NCBI GenBank assembly: GCA_036936605.1
Contig: JAUPFV010000004.1
Span: 122,128,852 to 122,192,851, forward strand
Source of the DNA: Limnanthes douglasii subsp. nivea
Lineage: Eukaryota; Streptophyta; Magnoliopsida; Brassicales; Limnanthaceae
Direction of reading: 5' to 3'
Length of the DNA: 64,000 bases
Shown here piece by piece: positions 44,691-57,240 of the stretch (positions are counted from its first letter, which is position 1; every line of letters starts with the position of its first letter). Both the position numbers and the translations under genes were made by a program. Below the pieces are notes generated by a model. That model was not told where the DNA came from. It did no database searches and saw only the letters and a program-made list of their open reading frames with translations.

Positions 44691-44829
44691 CGGAGACATA
44701 CCTTTTCCTGTTGTGGTGGTGCGGGGAAGTTTTTAATGAGGTATCCACATAGCCGGCTAATATAAATCTTTTTTCCTTCTATATTCTTGTCTTACTTTTA
44801 ATTGGTCTGAAAATATTTGACCTATAATT

Positions 44830-45140
44830 TAAATGGTTTTAACATTAGTTGGTCACGTTTAAAAGGTTCCAACACTATTTGGCCAAGTGTGAAGGTTCTA
44901 ACATTAGTTGATCACATTTAAAAAGATTCCAACACTAGTTGGTCACATTTAAAAAGGTTCCAATACTAATTGGTCACGTTTAAAAAGATTCCAACACTAG
45001 TCGGTCAAGTGTAAAGGTTCCAACATTAGTTGGTTACACTTAAAAACGTTCCACCACTAGTTGGTCAAGTGTAATGGTTCCAACATTATTTGATCATTTA
45101 AAAAGGTTCAAACACTTGTTAGTCAGGTTTGACGAGTTCT
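44830..45140. repeat. Degenerate minisatellite, ~37-bp units (element 3 spacer)
   Basis: AAGGTTCCAACACTAGTTGG and TCACATTTAAA/TCAAGTGTAA alternate about eight times with substitutions. It lies between integrase and the antisense gene, the position of the minisatellite in element 2. Confidence 0.85.
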
Positions 45141-45559
45141 TTGATGACCGATTAAGGATTGATCACCCTCAATTAGGAAGATTCCAAATATATAATTCAA
45201 AAATAAAAAATTTATATAATGGCACGAAGTAAAGAGAATAACAAAAAGTGATATTCATAAATTCTGAATATAATCACAAAATGACTCGACCAACTAGGGA
45301 CTTAGAATTCTTATAAATAATAAAATAATTTTAAAACTTTGGAAAACAAGGGGAAATCATCTTGTACCCTCGAGTTTGTCTTTTGCATCCTCTATGAAAT
45401 TCTCATTATCGTACTTCTCATCTTCGCGCACATTCTTAGAATTAGTATATTTGCCTTTCGAATCTATCGTGGTTTCCAGCTCATCTGTGAATGAAAGGCC
45501 AGTAGGTCATTCCCTCTCGAGAATCATGTCCTAAAAAACACTAAAATTTACCTCTGGAA

Positions 45560-47349
45560 AAAGCTTTGTGGTATTTGAGAACCAGTGCGGATTTAATATT
45601 AGCATCCCTATGGACTTAGATAGCTCAAGCATTCCTCATTATGAGCATCCACTGTATCCTTCTTCTCCTATGCAGCTTGATTCTTTGCTAAAGTAAATTA
45701 TTCGAGGATGTTTCTTTTCTCTTCTTCACTTTTTATTAATGGTTGCTTTTTATTAGTTGAGCAGTGATTAGCTCGACTACTTCCTATGTTGCCTCATCGG
45801 TTCGTTCTTTCTCCACGGCACTTATACTTGGTTTTTTTGGCATGAGGCAGAGTCGCCAACTATTCCCACGATATTTTGAGTTCTGATTTGGTACACAACA
45901 AAAAAATGACTATGAACCGGGTTGGCTAAAGTGAAGCATTTGTGGAACCCATTCACCCACTTGTCCTCGACACACTGGTGTAACTTCATAAAAGTCTCTT
46001 CGACCGCCTTCAAGTGCTACGGTGGGGAATTAGAAATAACTCAAAAACGACGGAAATGTAATATTCAAGCAACAAAAGTTAACCATAAATACATTTTTGA
46101 GTGGCCGAAAGATGAATTTACTTGAGCTTTGCCACTCTTTTGGGACTCGACTTGGATTATTTTTCCTTGATATTTCTTAGACATTTTCCCGGTAGCCACT
46201 AACGAAGAAGAATCGTTGCTTCGAAGTCTTCACAAACTCAAGTAGATCGGTGACCATTTTATACTCGTTCCCCAAGGTGATAAAGTAAAAATTGATACGA
46301 GGGTTCCTCAACAAGGATGTGATTGCTACGAACTACTTTATTGGTATCTTAATCTTAGATATCTTTGACGCAACGATACAATACATCAGTGCAAACCAAG
46401 TATCGGACTTTCCTGACTTGGACACAAGTTTACAAAATTGAAATATCATATTATCTCAAGGTTTAATGGGAGCCGGAGCGTTCAGTTTCTCACATTCGCA
46501 TATACTACTAATTCTCCCTACGCAACAAAAATTAGCATCTTTCCTACTTCTGGTAAGCGTATCAAAACTGAGCTTGGAGTTCCCCATCACGATCAGGGAT
46601 CTGATTCTTCCACTTAGATTAATAGTTATATTTGATCTTGTGAAGAGTAATCAAGTACTTATTTTCAACATGGTGAAGGTTGGTTCCTATGATCTTAGCT
46701 GTAGCATGAGGGAGTTCTACTTTGGCTCCTTTTTATTGTTTTTTATCTTCGGTACCTTCCCTTGTCTCTTATTTGGGATTTCAACTTCCTTTTTATCATC
46801 TTCTTCTGACTGGCCTGATACACCAGTCATTGATCTCATTTTAGTGCGATTTTTTGCTTCCCTTTCTAGCTCATCGACCAACCGTATTGGGTTATCTCCG
46901 GAAGTTAGTAGTCTGCTTTGAGACTCCTCCATTTGTGTAGATTGAGGGGCAATAACCCTTTCGAAAAGATCAATACCCTACCTACTTGATTACTTAGGGG
47001 GTGTCTATCAGGTTGCAGGAGTCATTACATTTATTCCTATCTTCGTTATTCAAACACCTCATCGCAATGAAACATGATCAATGTTATTTGCGGTTGTCTC
47101 ATTGGGACCTTGTTGCCTAAAAGTGTAAGCTTTTGCCGTTAAATACTGGATGCAAGAAACATTCAAGGATGGGGAATCAACCACTTCGTACTGCCTCTTC
47201 AAGAGGAACTGGCCTCCTTAGTTAAATATTAAAACCAATATTAATGAGCTCTTTGTTTAGAAGCCCAATAGCTCTTTTGGCTTCTCTTCTCTCATCGGCT
47301 TTGTTAGATATAGATAACCAATCATCTAAGGAATTATTGATACGAAATA
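45560..47349 (-). pseudogene. Antisense gene of element 3 (degraded, two exons)
   Basis: Third homologue of the antisense gene. The N-terminus near 47349 reads FRINNSLDDWLSIS with ATA where element 1 has the start ATG. Further on, FVKTSKQRFFFVSGYRENV (about 46255-46180) matches the HFLFVSGAWENG block and NPSRVPKEWQSS the exon 1 end. An 82-bp intron (46121-46040) has the same position and phase as in elements 1 and 2. Exon 2 has LKAVEETFMKLHQCVEDKW and GFHKCF, matching KKWGNRFHNAF, and ends near KSALVLKYHKAFSRGKF. Stops occur in both exons, including TAG eight codons into exon 2. Confidence 0.68.
46040..46121 (-). other. Spliceosomal intron in the element 3 antisense gene (82 bp, phase 1)
   Basis: Donor CTCAA|GTAAATTC, acceptor CGTTTTTGAG|TT. 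It follows W-Q-S-S plus one base, and nine codons separate it from the LKA motif, the same count as in element 1. Confidence 0.62.
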
Positions 47350-47472
47350 TACAATTCCAAAGAGGATGTATAGCATCACGAAAAATAAAAGGCTAAGATT
47401 GATGCCATGAAAGTTTTTGTGGTGGTGATCGGGCTGAAAACAAAAGTTTGTGGTTACTGAAAGTGGGAGCTT

Positions 47473-47481
47473 CTTTTTATA
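47473..47481 (-). promoter_or_regulatory. TATA-like box of the antisense gene, element 3
   Basis: The minus strand reads TATAAAAAG about 125-130 bases before the N-terminal codon of the antisense gene, as in element 1. No CACGTG was seen near it. Confidence 0.35.
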
Positions 47482-47850
47482 TGTCTAGATACAATAACAA
47501 GTGAAAGAAATGGTGATAAATTGGAGCATGTTTACAAATAGAAGTATGAAATCCCAACAGAGGCTTCTCACAAGCTCAACGGATACAAATGTTGGAAAGT
47601 GAAAATTCCACCCTCAATAGATACTTGCGTAGGAAAGTAAAATTGTTTCAAAAAAGGTACAATCACGTGTAATAATTTATAAAGTGATAATGGTTAGAAG
47701 AACGACTACCCAACCAGAGTCTATTTGGATCAACCGGTGCTCGCAAAAAAACTGAACCACGTGCATAGTTAATATTTGGAACCGCGTGTATGGTTATATC
47801 GTAAACATTACTAAAGTTAGTCCTCATGAAGGATCTTTGCAAGGAAATGG

Positions 47851-48250
47851 ACTGATAAGCTACTTGAGCGCAATTTACTCTGTAGTACTAATTTAATGAA
47901 TATATAATACTAAGGGAAATTTATGTAATAAAGAATAAGTATGTTTATTATTAACAAATTAATATGGTAAAATAGCCCATTATGACTTATTCATATAGGT
48001 TAAGTAACCATATGGTCCAAAAACAAATATCATTTATTATTTAAAGGCTCTTACCTACTCAACCTACTTTTCTATTAACAATGCTTTCTCTTTCTAACCT
48101 TCATAATTAAGTTTATCCCTCTGACATTTTATAACTTTATTTGTATTTTATTTTATAGTATTACCCTTATGATATTTTTAAAAACATCAACAAATAGACC
48201 GAATTTTATTAAAAGTCCTTTTGAATCTATCCTTTAACAATAATGGCCAA
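47851..48250 (+). repeat. Possible 3' LTR of element 3
   Basis: TGATAAGC follows a purine-rich AAGGAAATGGAC. Further on AGCCCATTA...CATATGGTCC and CCTACTCAACCTAC recall the element 1 LTR words AGCCCATATGGCCC and CCAACCACCTAC in the same order. There is no second copy to confirm it; the end is approximate. Confidence 0.3.
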
Positions 48251-51196
48251 CATATAACACACATACTCACACTTAATTCTATATGTTGAAACTTTTTATA
48301 AACAACTTGTTGTTAACTATTAAAAATTCGATGGCTAGGTTCCCTATAGTAGAATTGGGTTGTTATTATCTCAAAAACAATAATTTAGGATTTTTAGTCA
48401 CATCTCTTAGATGTGGATTTCACCAATTATCGAGGCAATGTCTTGGTAAACGGTTTTGTCAAGTTTTCACTAAAATGCACGTACAAAACTGCTATGACTC
48501 CATTTTGAGTTAATTATCTAACGTACTCATGTCTGATACTTACATTATAAGTGAACAAACAATTGGAAAGAAAAACAAGTCGGCCGACCGAACCAAACCG
48601 AAATAGGTTGGTTTGGTCGTTTAAAAAAAAGGTTCAATTTTAGTTTTTATTTTTGAAACTGAATTGCTTTATATCAGTTTTTCGGTTTGTCTAAATTCAA
48701 AATTAAAATAATCTGAATTCAACCAAATCCTCAATTATAAATTATACTAAGATTTTATAACCTTGAAAAAAAGGTTTCTCAAATGCTTAACAGAGAAACT
48801 TCAAAACCCACATCCATCGATCAGTGTTCGTAACCCACCGCAAGCATCTCTTATCTTATTCCATTATTTCTTCATTTTTTATTTTAAATCAATATATATT
48901 TGGTTATATGATATCAAAAAATTTGGTAACACATCGAGATTCTCAGATCTGGTTATGATTTTTTTTTATTAAAAAGTGTATGTTTTGGAAGACTAATTAG
49001 ATCTTTATAATATCATTAATATTTATCCTAATTGAAAATTTTAAAATATAGCTAATGAAGGTTAATGAATGTTGTTTAATCTATTAAACATCACAAAGCT
49101 AGGTTGTTCAATATGAACTCTTACGACATCTTCATTCATCCCGTACATTTAATAGTTTTTGGTATGGTATGGCGTGACGTTAAATATTTTATATTGTTAG
49201 AACGTTTTTGGTGGGGCATAAGGTGACAAGATTCATGTGGTTACACAGTATGCATGCACATTTAAAACAGTTTATCATATTTCTTATACGTTTATTAAAA
49301 ATTAATTTGTATGGGTTAACTGTTATTCGAATTTCGATATATTAAGACATGTATATCATAAACGGAATATTTGTAATATTTATTTGATATTTATTTGTTA
49401 TTATATTTAGATATTTTATATATTTTATTAAATCTTCCAATAAATAATTTATTAGATCTTTAAACTATATTTTTAAAATTGTTGGAATTTTTAGATCTTT
49501 CGACTATAATATATTTTTAATAGTTGTTTATATTTTTCAACTAATAGTTTATTAAATTTTTCAAGTATATATGTTTAGATTTTCTAAATAGTTTATTAGA
49601 TATTATAACTATTATATATTTCAACTATATATTTAAAGTTTTTAGAATTATATATATATATACTAATTGTACAATCATAAATAAAAAAGATATAAAATAT
49701 TTGATTAACAATAAAAAAGATATAATATTCATATAAATAAAATAAAACAACTCATTAATTAGACCAAATAATAAAAAAAATTAATATAAAACATAGAAAA
49801 ACATAACCAAAAATGTTAATACAATCAAATATAAAAAAAAGTTAAGGAGCTTGATCTTCATAGTTGAAAGATGGTCATGGAGGATATGTAGTAGGAGGAA
49901 GATCAATATCCATATGTTCAACAACCACATTCAAATTCTTATTGCCATCATTAGTGGTACGTATTCACTTTGTTGCAGTTGGGTGGTGCGTACTTCACTA
50001 TACATCTTCATGTGTTCAGAATGTATACATTTCATATATTGGCGATCAGATAATTATTGTTGTTAATGAGAAGAACTACCCGCATTGGAAGCGGTCGGCC
50101 AATGTTCTTGCATCGTACTATGCGTTGCTTGTTGAGGGAAACCCGTCAGGTAGAGTAGGTGGTTTGGAAACGTTGTTAAATTTTCATATATGTGGCAAAA
50201 ATCGTAAATCTAGGACCATACTTTCCATTTCGACCACAACTCTCCTTGCCAAGAATATATCTCTTTGTTTTTTTAAGAACACATTCCTATACCACAACTT
50301 TCCTAACAATACATGGAGTCCACCTACTAGAATTTAACTTATTTTTAATAAGAAAACAACTTATTATCATCTCATGAGGTAACTTTGTGCCACCAACTCG
50401 CGAATTTATATGCCCAATGATCAAACTAGCCAAATTTATTCTATCTGGCATCCTAGAATAACTAAAGGTCGCTCATTGCCACCATTCAGTGCGTCTACTG
50501 CCTCATCCAAGTTTATAGGACAATCATCAACCCATTTCATACGAGGATAACTAAAGGCCGGTAAACGATTGCCACCATATAATAGATGTTTCATCGTTAT
50601 TTCTTCGGACATTTAAAATTTCTTGAAGCCATTGGATATTTGAATTGAGAAAATAAATATTTGAAGTAAAGTGTTCGTGAGAGATGTAAGAATATTATTG
50701 TGAGATTATTCAACACGAATCATTCTATTTGTAGAGTTTTTTCCCGTTCTAAATCGGAACCAACTAGCCGCAATGATTTTAAAAAAAATTGATTAAATCG
50801 GATATCCAATTTGATTTTAAAAAAATTATAAAAAATAGTTACAAATCAGATATTCAATTTGATACGAAATTATTATTTTTTAGTTTATTTTTTATAAATA
50901 GATAATAAACTCACTCAACTCTTAAACATAATTCTTCTTATGAAAGCTTTGAAGAAACAAGTTACTATTAGTATTACAACATTGTTCTTTCAATACATTC
51001 TTCGATCAAAATTTGTAATTGATCAAATCAATCAAGTTTACTTGACAGATGATTATAATTGTTGATTTAAGAGTTTGGTATAATATTTTCTTTTACTTAT
51101 TTACGATATGGTTTGATATTAATTTTGATTACTAGTTTTTTATATATTCAAAAAATATAAAATCATTTAACGTGTTTTTTCATATATATTTTTTAA
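48251..51196. other. AT-rich stretch; no recognised gene
   Basis: Short clusters of CCGAACC/GGTTTGG at 48590-48700 resemble subterminal repeats of hAT-type elements. Open stretches at 49851-50337 (YPHWKRSANVLASYYALLVEG) and on the minus strand at about 50610-50440 (YPRMKWVDDCPINLDEAVDA) match nothing I recognise. The remainder is low complexity. Confidence 0.4.
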
Positions 51197-53250
51197 ATGG
51201 TTTCAAAGAGACCAAATGCCTCGACTATCGGTGGTCGTAGAGCTAATGTCCAACCTCACCATCTCCCTCCTCCGGATCTAAATTTTTTTCATGATGATAC
51301 GCATGTTCCCATAGATGGTCTAGAATCCATAAACTTTAAAACGCATTCTTTCCATAGTAGCGTTTTCATCACTGGAAGTATTAGTGGTGGTTCAAAGTAT
51401 AAAAAAACATATTGGACATGGGACCATTTTACTGAGAATGCTGATAAAAAGCTTGGTAAATCTAATCATTGTCCAATATCATATAGTTATAAGGCCGGAA
51501 CTAAAAATTGCGGCAACATGGATGGCTAGACATTTATCATTGCATAACCATTTTTATCCTCCAAAAATTTATGAAGAATGGAAAACATTTGTAGATCTTG
51601 AAACTAGTAATGCTTTTTTTTAGTCAAAATACATATAGGAAAGAAACCATGATATATGTTGTTGGTGCTTCACAACCGTTTAGTTTTGGCGATAATTGGA
51701 GATATGTTAATTGAATGTGTAGTGGGTAAACCCAAGAGTTACACGCATCCCACCTAGCTCTATGATATCTAAAACTTTTAAATATTATTTAAAACAATAC
51801 AAATCGTTCATGATACTATGTTAGCTTTATCATTGAATATTTCTCTAACTAGTGATATAACAACATTTACTGATTTTGATATGTTGTGTGTTACTGTATA
51901 TTTGATGGATCATCAATGGATACTCCAAATAAGAGTTTTGTAGTTTAAACTAGCAAACACAACATTGCAATAATTAGAGAGATTATCTTTGAGTTTATTA
52001 ATGTTTTTTTCAAATTGAAAATAAAATTATTTCTATTTCGTTCGGCAATGCATCGGCGAACGAGAGAGCTATTGAGTATCTTAAAAATTATTGCGACCCT
52101 TTATTTCTTAAAATATTTCACACTAGATGTTTATGTCATATACTTTAATTGATTGCATAAAAATAGAATAAGTATGATAACGAAGAATTTTATAATCCTA
52201 TTGTTCCTTGAAAAAAATGATTTGAAAGAAATTGGTAAGGCTAGTGGAAAGCCATTATATAACTTGTTTAAAATGTCAAAACTATATGAAACTTTACATA
52301 TTATATTATTGTACGTTCTTATACGTATAAAAAATATTACTACACTTTCTAATAGACATTATCCTAATCAACCTCTTGAAAAATAAAAATTAAGTTTATT
52401 GTGCTACAATGTTAAGATTCTTGAGACTGTTTAAAGATGCAACTAAAAACATTTTTACGGAATATACTCCTAATATGCACTTGGCCCTTTATGAAATTAC
52501 TAATCTTGCCATGCATATAAATACATATAAGGATAATAATTTATGCCACGAAATGATGCCCAATATGGAAGAAAAATTTATAAAGTATTTTTTTAACTCA
52601 TATGCTTATGTTATTGGGTGCATTTTTTTATCCTTTTGAAAGACAAAACGATTATATATATTTAATTAATTGTTTTTTATCAAGCCTTATAACTTCCTGA
52701 AGATGAAACCTATAACCCTGAAGTACATATCCGAGAAGTTGACGCTTATATTTATACAATGTATAATAGGTTGAAAGACACAAAAGAAATAGAAATATTA
52801 GATATTCAAATATAGCATGTAATAATAGTATTAATCGGGGTAGAGGCAAAAGTCATCCTTATTATGTGGAAATGACAGTGTTAGATACTGAGGATATGAG
52901 AGAAACCCTCAAGATGATAATGAAGTTGCTAGATATTTGAACACTTGATTTGAGTTATATTAGGTGTGATTCTCAAAACCATTTTGATGTCTTAAGGTGG
53001 AGTACCAAAGAAGATGAGTTTCATATTCTTTGAAGATTAGCCAAATATAATTTTTCAATACTTATATCTACAATTGCAAGATGAAGAGTATGAAAATAAA
53101 GAGAATCCAAAGAACATCTTCGATGAATTTCTAAATTATGTTGAAGATTAAATTGAACAAGATCTTATGGATGAAGCTTAAGAAGAAGCTTCAAAAGGTG
53201 AGTATGAAGATCTTGAATCTGAAGACGAAACAAGGAAAAATCAAGATGAA
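51197..53250 (+). pseudogene. hAT transposase relic (BED zinc finger and C-terminal dimerisation motif)
   Basis: The start frame MVSKRPNASTIGG leads to a BED-type finger (YWTWDHFTENADKKLG, then SNHCPISYSYKAGT) that crosses a frameshift near 51510 into MARHLSLHNHF; the second Cys of the finger is lost. A middle part (52409-52639) has LRLFKDATKNIFTEYTPNMH, matching the plant hAT FLKPFKDxT...YPTxNLY block. Near 52980, NHFDVLRWSTKEDEFHIL matches the FDVLxWWxxxxxxFPxLS dimerisation region. Many stops and shifts; inactive. Confidence 0.8.
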
Positions 53251-54890
53251 TGATATTTTAATAGCTTTTGTAATATGAGTAGTTCAATTTGATAAGATTT
53301 ATACAACTTCTAGTCCACAAGAGTATAAATTATGAAAGGTTTAATTCAATAAAATTTATTTTATCTTTCAGTCTCATAATGTAACAATATAACAACATTT
53401 ATAATATTTATAATCAAACTATATTAAAACTCAAAATCTAATAATCAAACCATAATAATTTTATCCTACTTTAAAACTATGATATATAATTTATATAACA
53501 ATTTGTTTACAAATAATATTGTTTATTATAAAGATATTGTAAAATTAATTAACACTGTTACATTAATCTTTTTGTGTTCTGCTATTTGTGTGACAATCGT
53601 ATTCGTGACACTATTTTTTTGTTATGTTATGTTGTTATGTTAACATGACGTTGTTATAACTCTATCGTCATCAAACAAATTTCTAATATGTCATTTTTTA
53701 TTTATTGTTCGAGATCTCTAATTTCTAATGATCCTAATCTAGAAAAGAGAAAAATAGATAAATAATGTAATATATATATATATATATATATACACCGGTG
53801 TTGAAAGAGAAAATATGAATTTAGAGTTTGAGAAATTAACAAGCCCTTTACCATGCCAGCTTGCATTTTGGTAATTAAGCTACGGAGAAGATAAATGATG
53901 TATTTTGATAATCAAGCCACAAAATAGATAAAGTTTATCAAGAAAAGAAGCATAGTGAAACATGTATATTGATGTTATTTGACATCGTTAATTGTTCAAT
54001 AAATATTAATTGAACATGAAAAACAAGAAGAAAGCTGGATAAAATACTTATAAATACAGATGTTTAAATGACGGACTGATCATAATTTACGGTTTATTTT
54101 AGATTTGACTTATATATTAATTTTTTAAATAGAAGTGAATCAATATAATATAATTGTAAATTAGAATGTATTATGATAAAATAAAAAAATAAAAATTGCT
54201 CTGCACTGAACTGCACCAAGCCGCATCGAACCCACCAAACCATATCGATATTGAAATCGAAATGCCGAACCAAAACTAAGGAAAACTAAAAAATTCAAAA
54301 CCGGAATCGGTTTAATAATTTACAAACAAAATTCTTTCAGCTGGTTCAAATATTTTCGAACCGACCGAATATCATCCCTAACTTATATATTTAGATTTAC
54401 GGTTAGATTTTATTATAGTCTCTACCTAAATTTGTTTGATTATTATAATATATTTGTATTATTGTGTTTCTTTTTAAAGATGAACAGTATTTCCAAAATA
54501 AACCTCTTAATCATTTATCAATTTTTTTCGTTGTAGTTAACAGTATGAGCTCATATTCAATAGTGAAATAGGATATATATATATATGTGTGTGTGTTTGT
54601 TTCATTTGACCTTAAGAAATAAGGTATCTAAAAAAAGTGAAGATCCAACTCGGAGTTCATATATTATCAACTAAGCTGGTGATCCAACTAACGTTTGTGT
54701 ATTACTCAAGTAATTTAGGAAAATTAGAATATTCAAGGAAAATATTTATGGTTTTCTCTGAGTACCCTTAAAACCATTCTATTGTATATTTATGTTTCGT
54801 ACTTAGATTACTCGTCAATTCATTTTATTTACTTATCGTGAATGAAATATGCTCCCTAGTGCATAAAATTGTTTATATCAAACATTTCAT
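53251..54890. other. AT-rich stretch with possible hAT end; no gene
   Basis: A (TA)n run lies at 53770-53792 and TATATG/TGTGTG near 54570-54600. Near 54360-54385 the plus strand reads TTCGAACCGACCGAATATCA followed by TCCCTAA, which is the look of a hAT right end (complement TTAGGGATGATATTCGG) and could terminate the transposase relic to its left; no matching left end was found. Confidence 0.4.
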
Positions 54891-54899
54891 AGCATAAGT

Positions 54900-57240
54900 G
54901 TATATCAATCGAGCCACTGCTCGTCTCTTATTTTTTTCCAAGTTTTAAATTAGTTTATTTGAATTTTATATGTTTGGATTTATCAAATACATTTTCAATA
55001 TAATGGAATCGACTTAGGGAAAAACCCTCACTGTTTTTTAATACTTTTATTCCTAAAATAATATATACTTCTTTGAGATCCTTCATCGTGGAAAGTAGAC
55101 GACATAAACCTCTTTATTTTAAAAATACTTTTCATGTCATTAATTAATACAAAAGAATTATTTATAAATAGACACACAATGAGCGTCGTGTCACCCCAAA
55201 CCTTAGTGTATAAACACTTATCCGCCATGTTATGTTTAAATCCCTCAGATAAAATTGCATGCTCAATTTTTTCATGCCATTTTTAGGTGTTTGTTTAAGA
55301 TCATAGATCTCCTCATTGAGATATCCAACTTAACAAGCATACTTATTAGTTTCATTTCCACGGAGTAAAAAACTTTCTGACTGGTTCATATAGATCTCCT
55401 CATTGAGATATTCATTTAACAAAGTCATTTTGACATATTTTGATGAATTTTAACTTATATTAGGCGTAATAAAAAAGGGCATTCTAATTCTTGTGGTTCT
55501 AACAAACTGAACATAAGTGTTAATAAAATATATGCCTTCTTCTTCTTTTTTCCAAACCCCTCAGCTATCAAACTTACTTTAAAATATTGAATGATACAAT
55601 TCGTGTTATGTTTCTTCCTTAAAACTCACTTACAACCAGTTGGTTTTGACCCTGAAGGCAAATCAAGCATTTTTCCATTATGATTAGAGATGATTGAATC
55701 CATTTTATCATTAAGTGCCTCTTTCCAAAATGGATAATCTCATGATGATATCATTTCTTTTTAAGATTTAAAGTCGTATTCTAAAGAAAGCACTAACAGA
55801 ACTCTTCTGGATGATTTCTTCACAACTTTATTCTACCAAATGTAAAGAAATATTAGATTGTTTCTTGTTTTTACTCCTACGAGGTTCACGTGGTTTCTCT
55901 TCGACCAGATGTGCTTCTTCTAAAAAAGTTTCCTTGATTTCTATAATGGTTTGGGTCATATTTATCATTAAATAACATGGTTTAAAAAAATTCATTTCTC
56001 TTAGTTCAACACCACATTGAATTCTAAGTCTAGGAACTTATAAGCCTTGTTATTGGTTGTATACATATTAAACACGCATCTTATAGCCTTATAGTAATTG
56101 TATTCTTTTTAGATTCGTGTTTTTGTTACAAAATACTAAACATTTGGACACTTTAAATATCCAATTTTTAATTTTATTTCCCTTCCATAACTTATATTAA
56201 GAGATTCTTGTTTTCTTAAGTGGGATACGATTAATTTGTATGACATAAAGTTAAAAAAGCTTCACCCGATAAACTAATATGCAACTTAGAATTAACTAAC
56301 ATGATATTCTTCATCTCAATCGAAGTTATATTTTTAAGTTCAACCAGTTTATTTTGTTGCAGTGTATAAAGCATGTGACATTGATGGATTATCTCATGTT
56401 TTTCATAAAATCTTGAAAATTCTTCTAAGAAATATTTTTCACCTATATAACTATGCAAAATTTTAATTTTAGTATCTAATTGATTTTCAACTTTTGCTTT
56501 AAATGCCTTAATACTAAAGGTTTCACCTTTATGTTTAAGCAAGTAAATATAAGTAAATCTAAAATAGTCATCTATTTTTTTATTATTATTTTTTTCGGAG
56601 GGAACCCGCTACTCAGAGTGCAATGAGTGCGCACAGGGTAAACCCTCAGTCTTAGGCGATAGCCTGCAAACCAACGCCAGAAGGTAAACCACACAAGGTG
56701 ACAGGCTCAGCCGAGAAAGCGTATGTAGAGGGACTCGAACTCATGACCTTTGGTCACACGCATGTCATACTCAACCAACTCGGCTACCCCCTTGGAGGCT
56801 AAAATAGTCATCTATGAAAGTACTAAAGGATGTTTTTCCCTCATGCACCAAGATACCATTTAACTCGTATATATTGGTATGTATTAAGCCTTAATCATTT
56901 TATATTCTACAAATAATTCACGTTTTTCATTCGAATTTATATCACATTTTTCATACGAATCAACATCATATTTTATTGAGCCGATTTTAACAATTTTATT
57001 TATATTTCTTTGACATAGATGAGCAAGTCTATCATACCATAGCAAGTAATCATTACGCAAGCAAAAGTAAATTTAAATTTCTCACTTCATAAAATAGCAA
57101 ACTTATTGGTACACAATTTAACCATATTGTTACAAGAATATCAGTTTCCTCTAATGGTACCACCCTTAGATAAAACAAGATTGATAGATTTGTACACGGA
57201 TCGAATATCGGTCTTAGCTAATAGATTACCGAACTAAATT
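54900..57240 (-). pseudogene. pol: Ty1/copia pol relic
   Basis: Read on the minus strand: the gag-pre-integrase region (LLWYDRLAHLCQRNINKIV, about 57045-56990), integrase (TFIDDYxRFTYIYLLKHKG, then VENQLDTKIKILHSYIGEKY and TLQQNKLVELKNITSIEMKN, 56542-56231, with D and N substitutions at core positions), then RT (FWKEALNDKMDSI and LPSGSKPTGCK near 55740-55630; DKCLYTKVWGDTT at 55228-55190). The catalytic YVDD box is FINN here. Stops and shifts are frequent. A SINE interrupts integrase at 56576-56798. LTRs were not identified. Confidence 0.85.
56576..56798 (-). mobile_element. tRNA-derived SINE (223 bp) with 17-bp target duplication
   Basis: On the minus strand it starts CCTCCAAGGGGG, then has a pol III A box TAGCCGAGTTGG (plus 56775-56786) and B box GAGTTCGAGTCCC (plus 56730-56742), a tRNA-unrelated body with GGGTTTACC and GCGGGTTCCC, and an A-rich tail (plus T-run from 56576). 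Perfect 17-bp repeats CTAAAATAGTCATCTAT flank it at 56559-56575 and 56799-56815. It splits the copia integrase codons for TFIDDY. The family may be Au-like, but I cannot confirm that. Confidence 0.92.

Larger units (their letters stand above)
44010..48250 (+). mobile_element. Element 3: 5'-truncated Tat/Retand-like LTR element
   Basis: Plus-strand integrase 3' half, minisatellite spacer, antisense gene on the minus strand, and a possible 3' LTR from about 47850. Everything upstream of mid-integrase is missing. It is a third subfamily, diverged from elements 1 and 2. Confidence 0.7.

Noticed and set aside
46466..46921. 151-codon plus-strand open frame
   Set aside because: It lies over the antisense gene of element 3 in the opposite direction, is hydrophobic and Ser-rich without known motifs, and has no family match; a shadow frame.
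56730..56798. tRNA-like sequence with A and B boxes
   Set aside because: It does not fold as a full tRNA and is the head of a SINE with target duplications, so it is not a tRNA gene.
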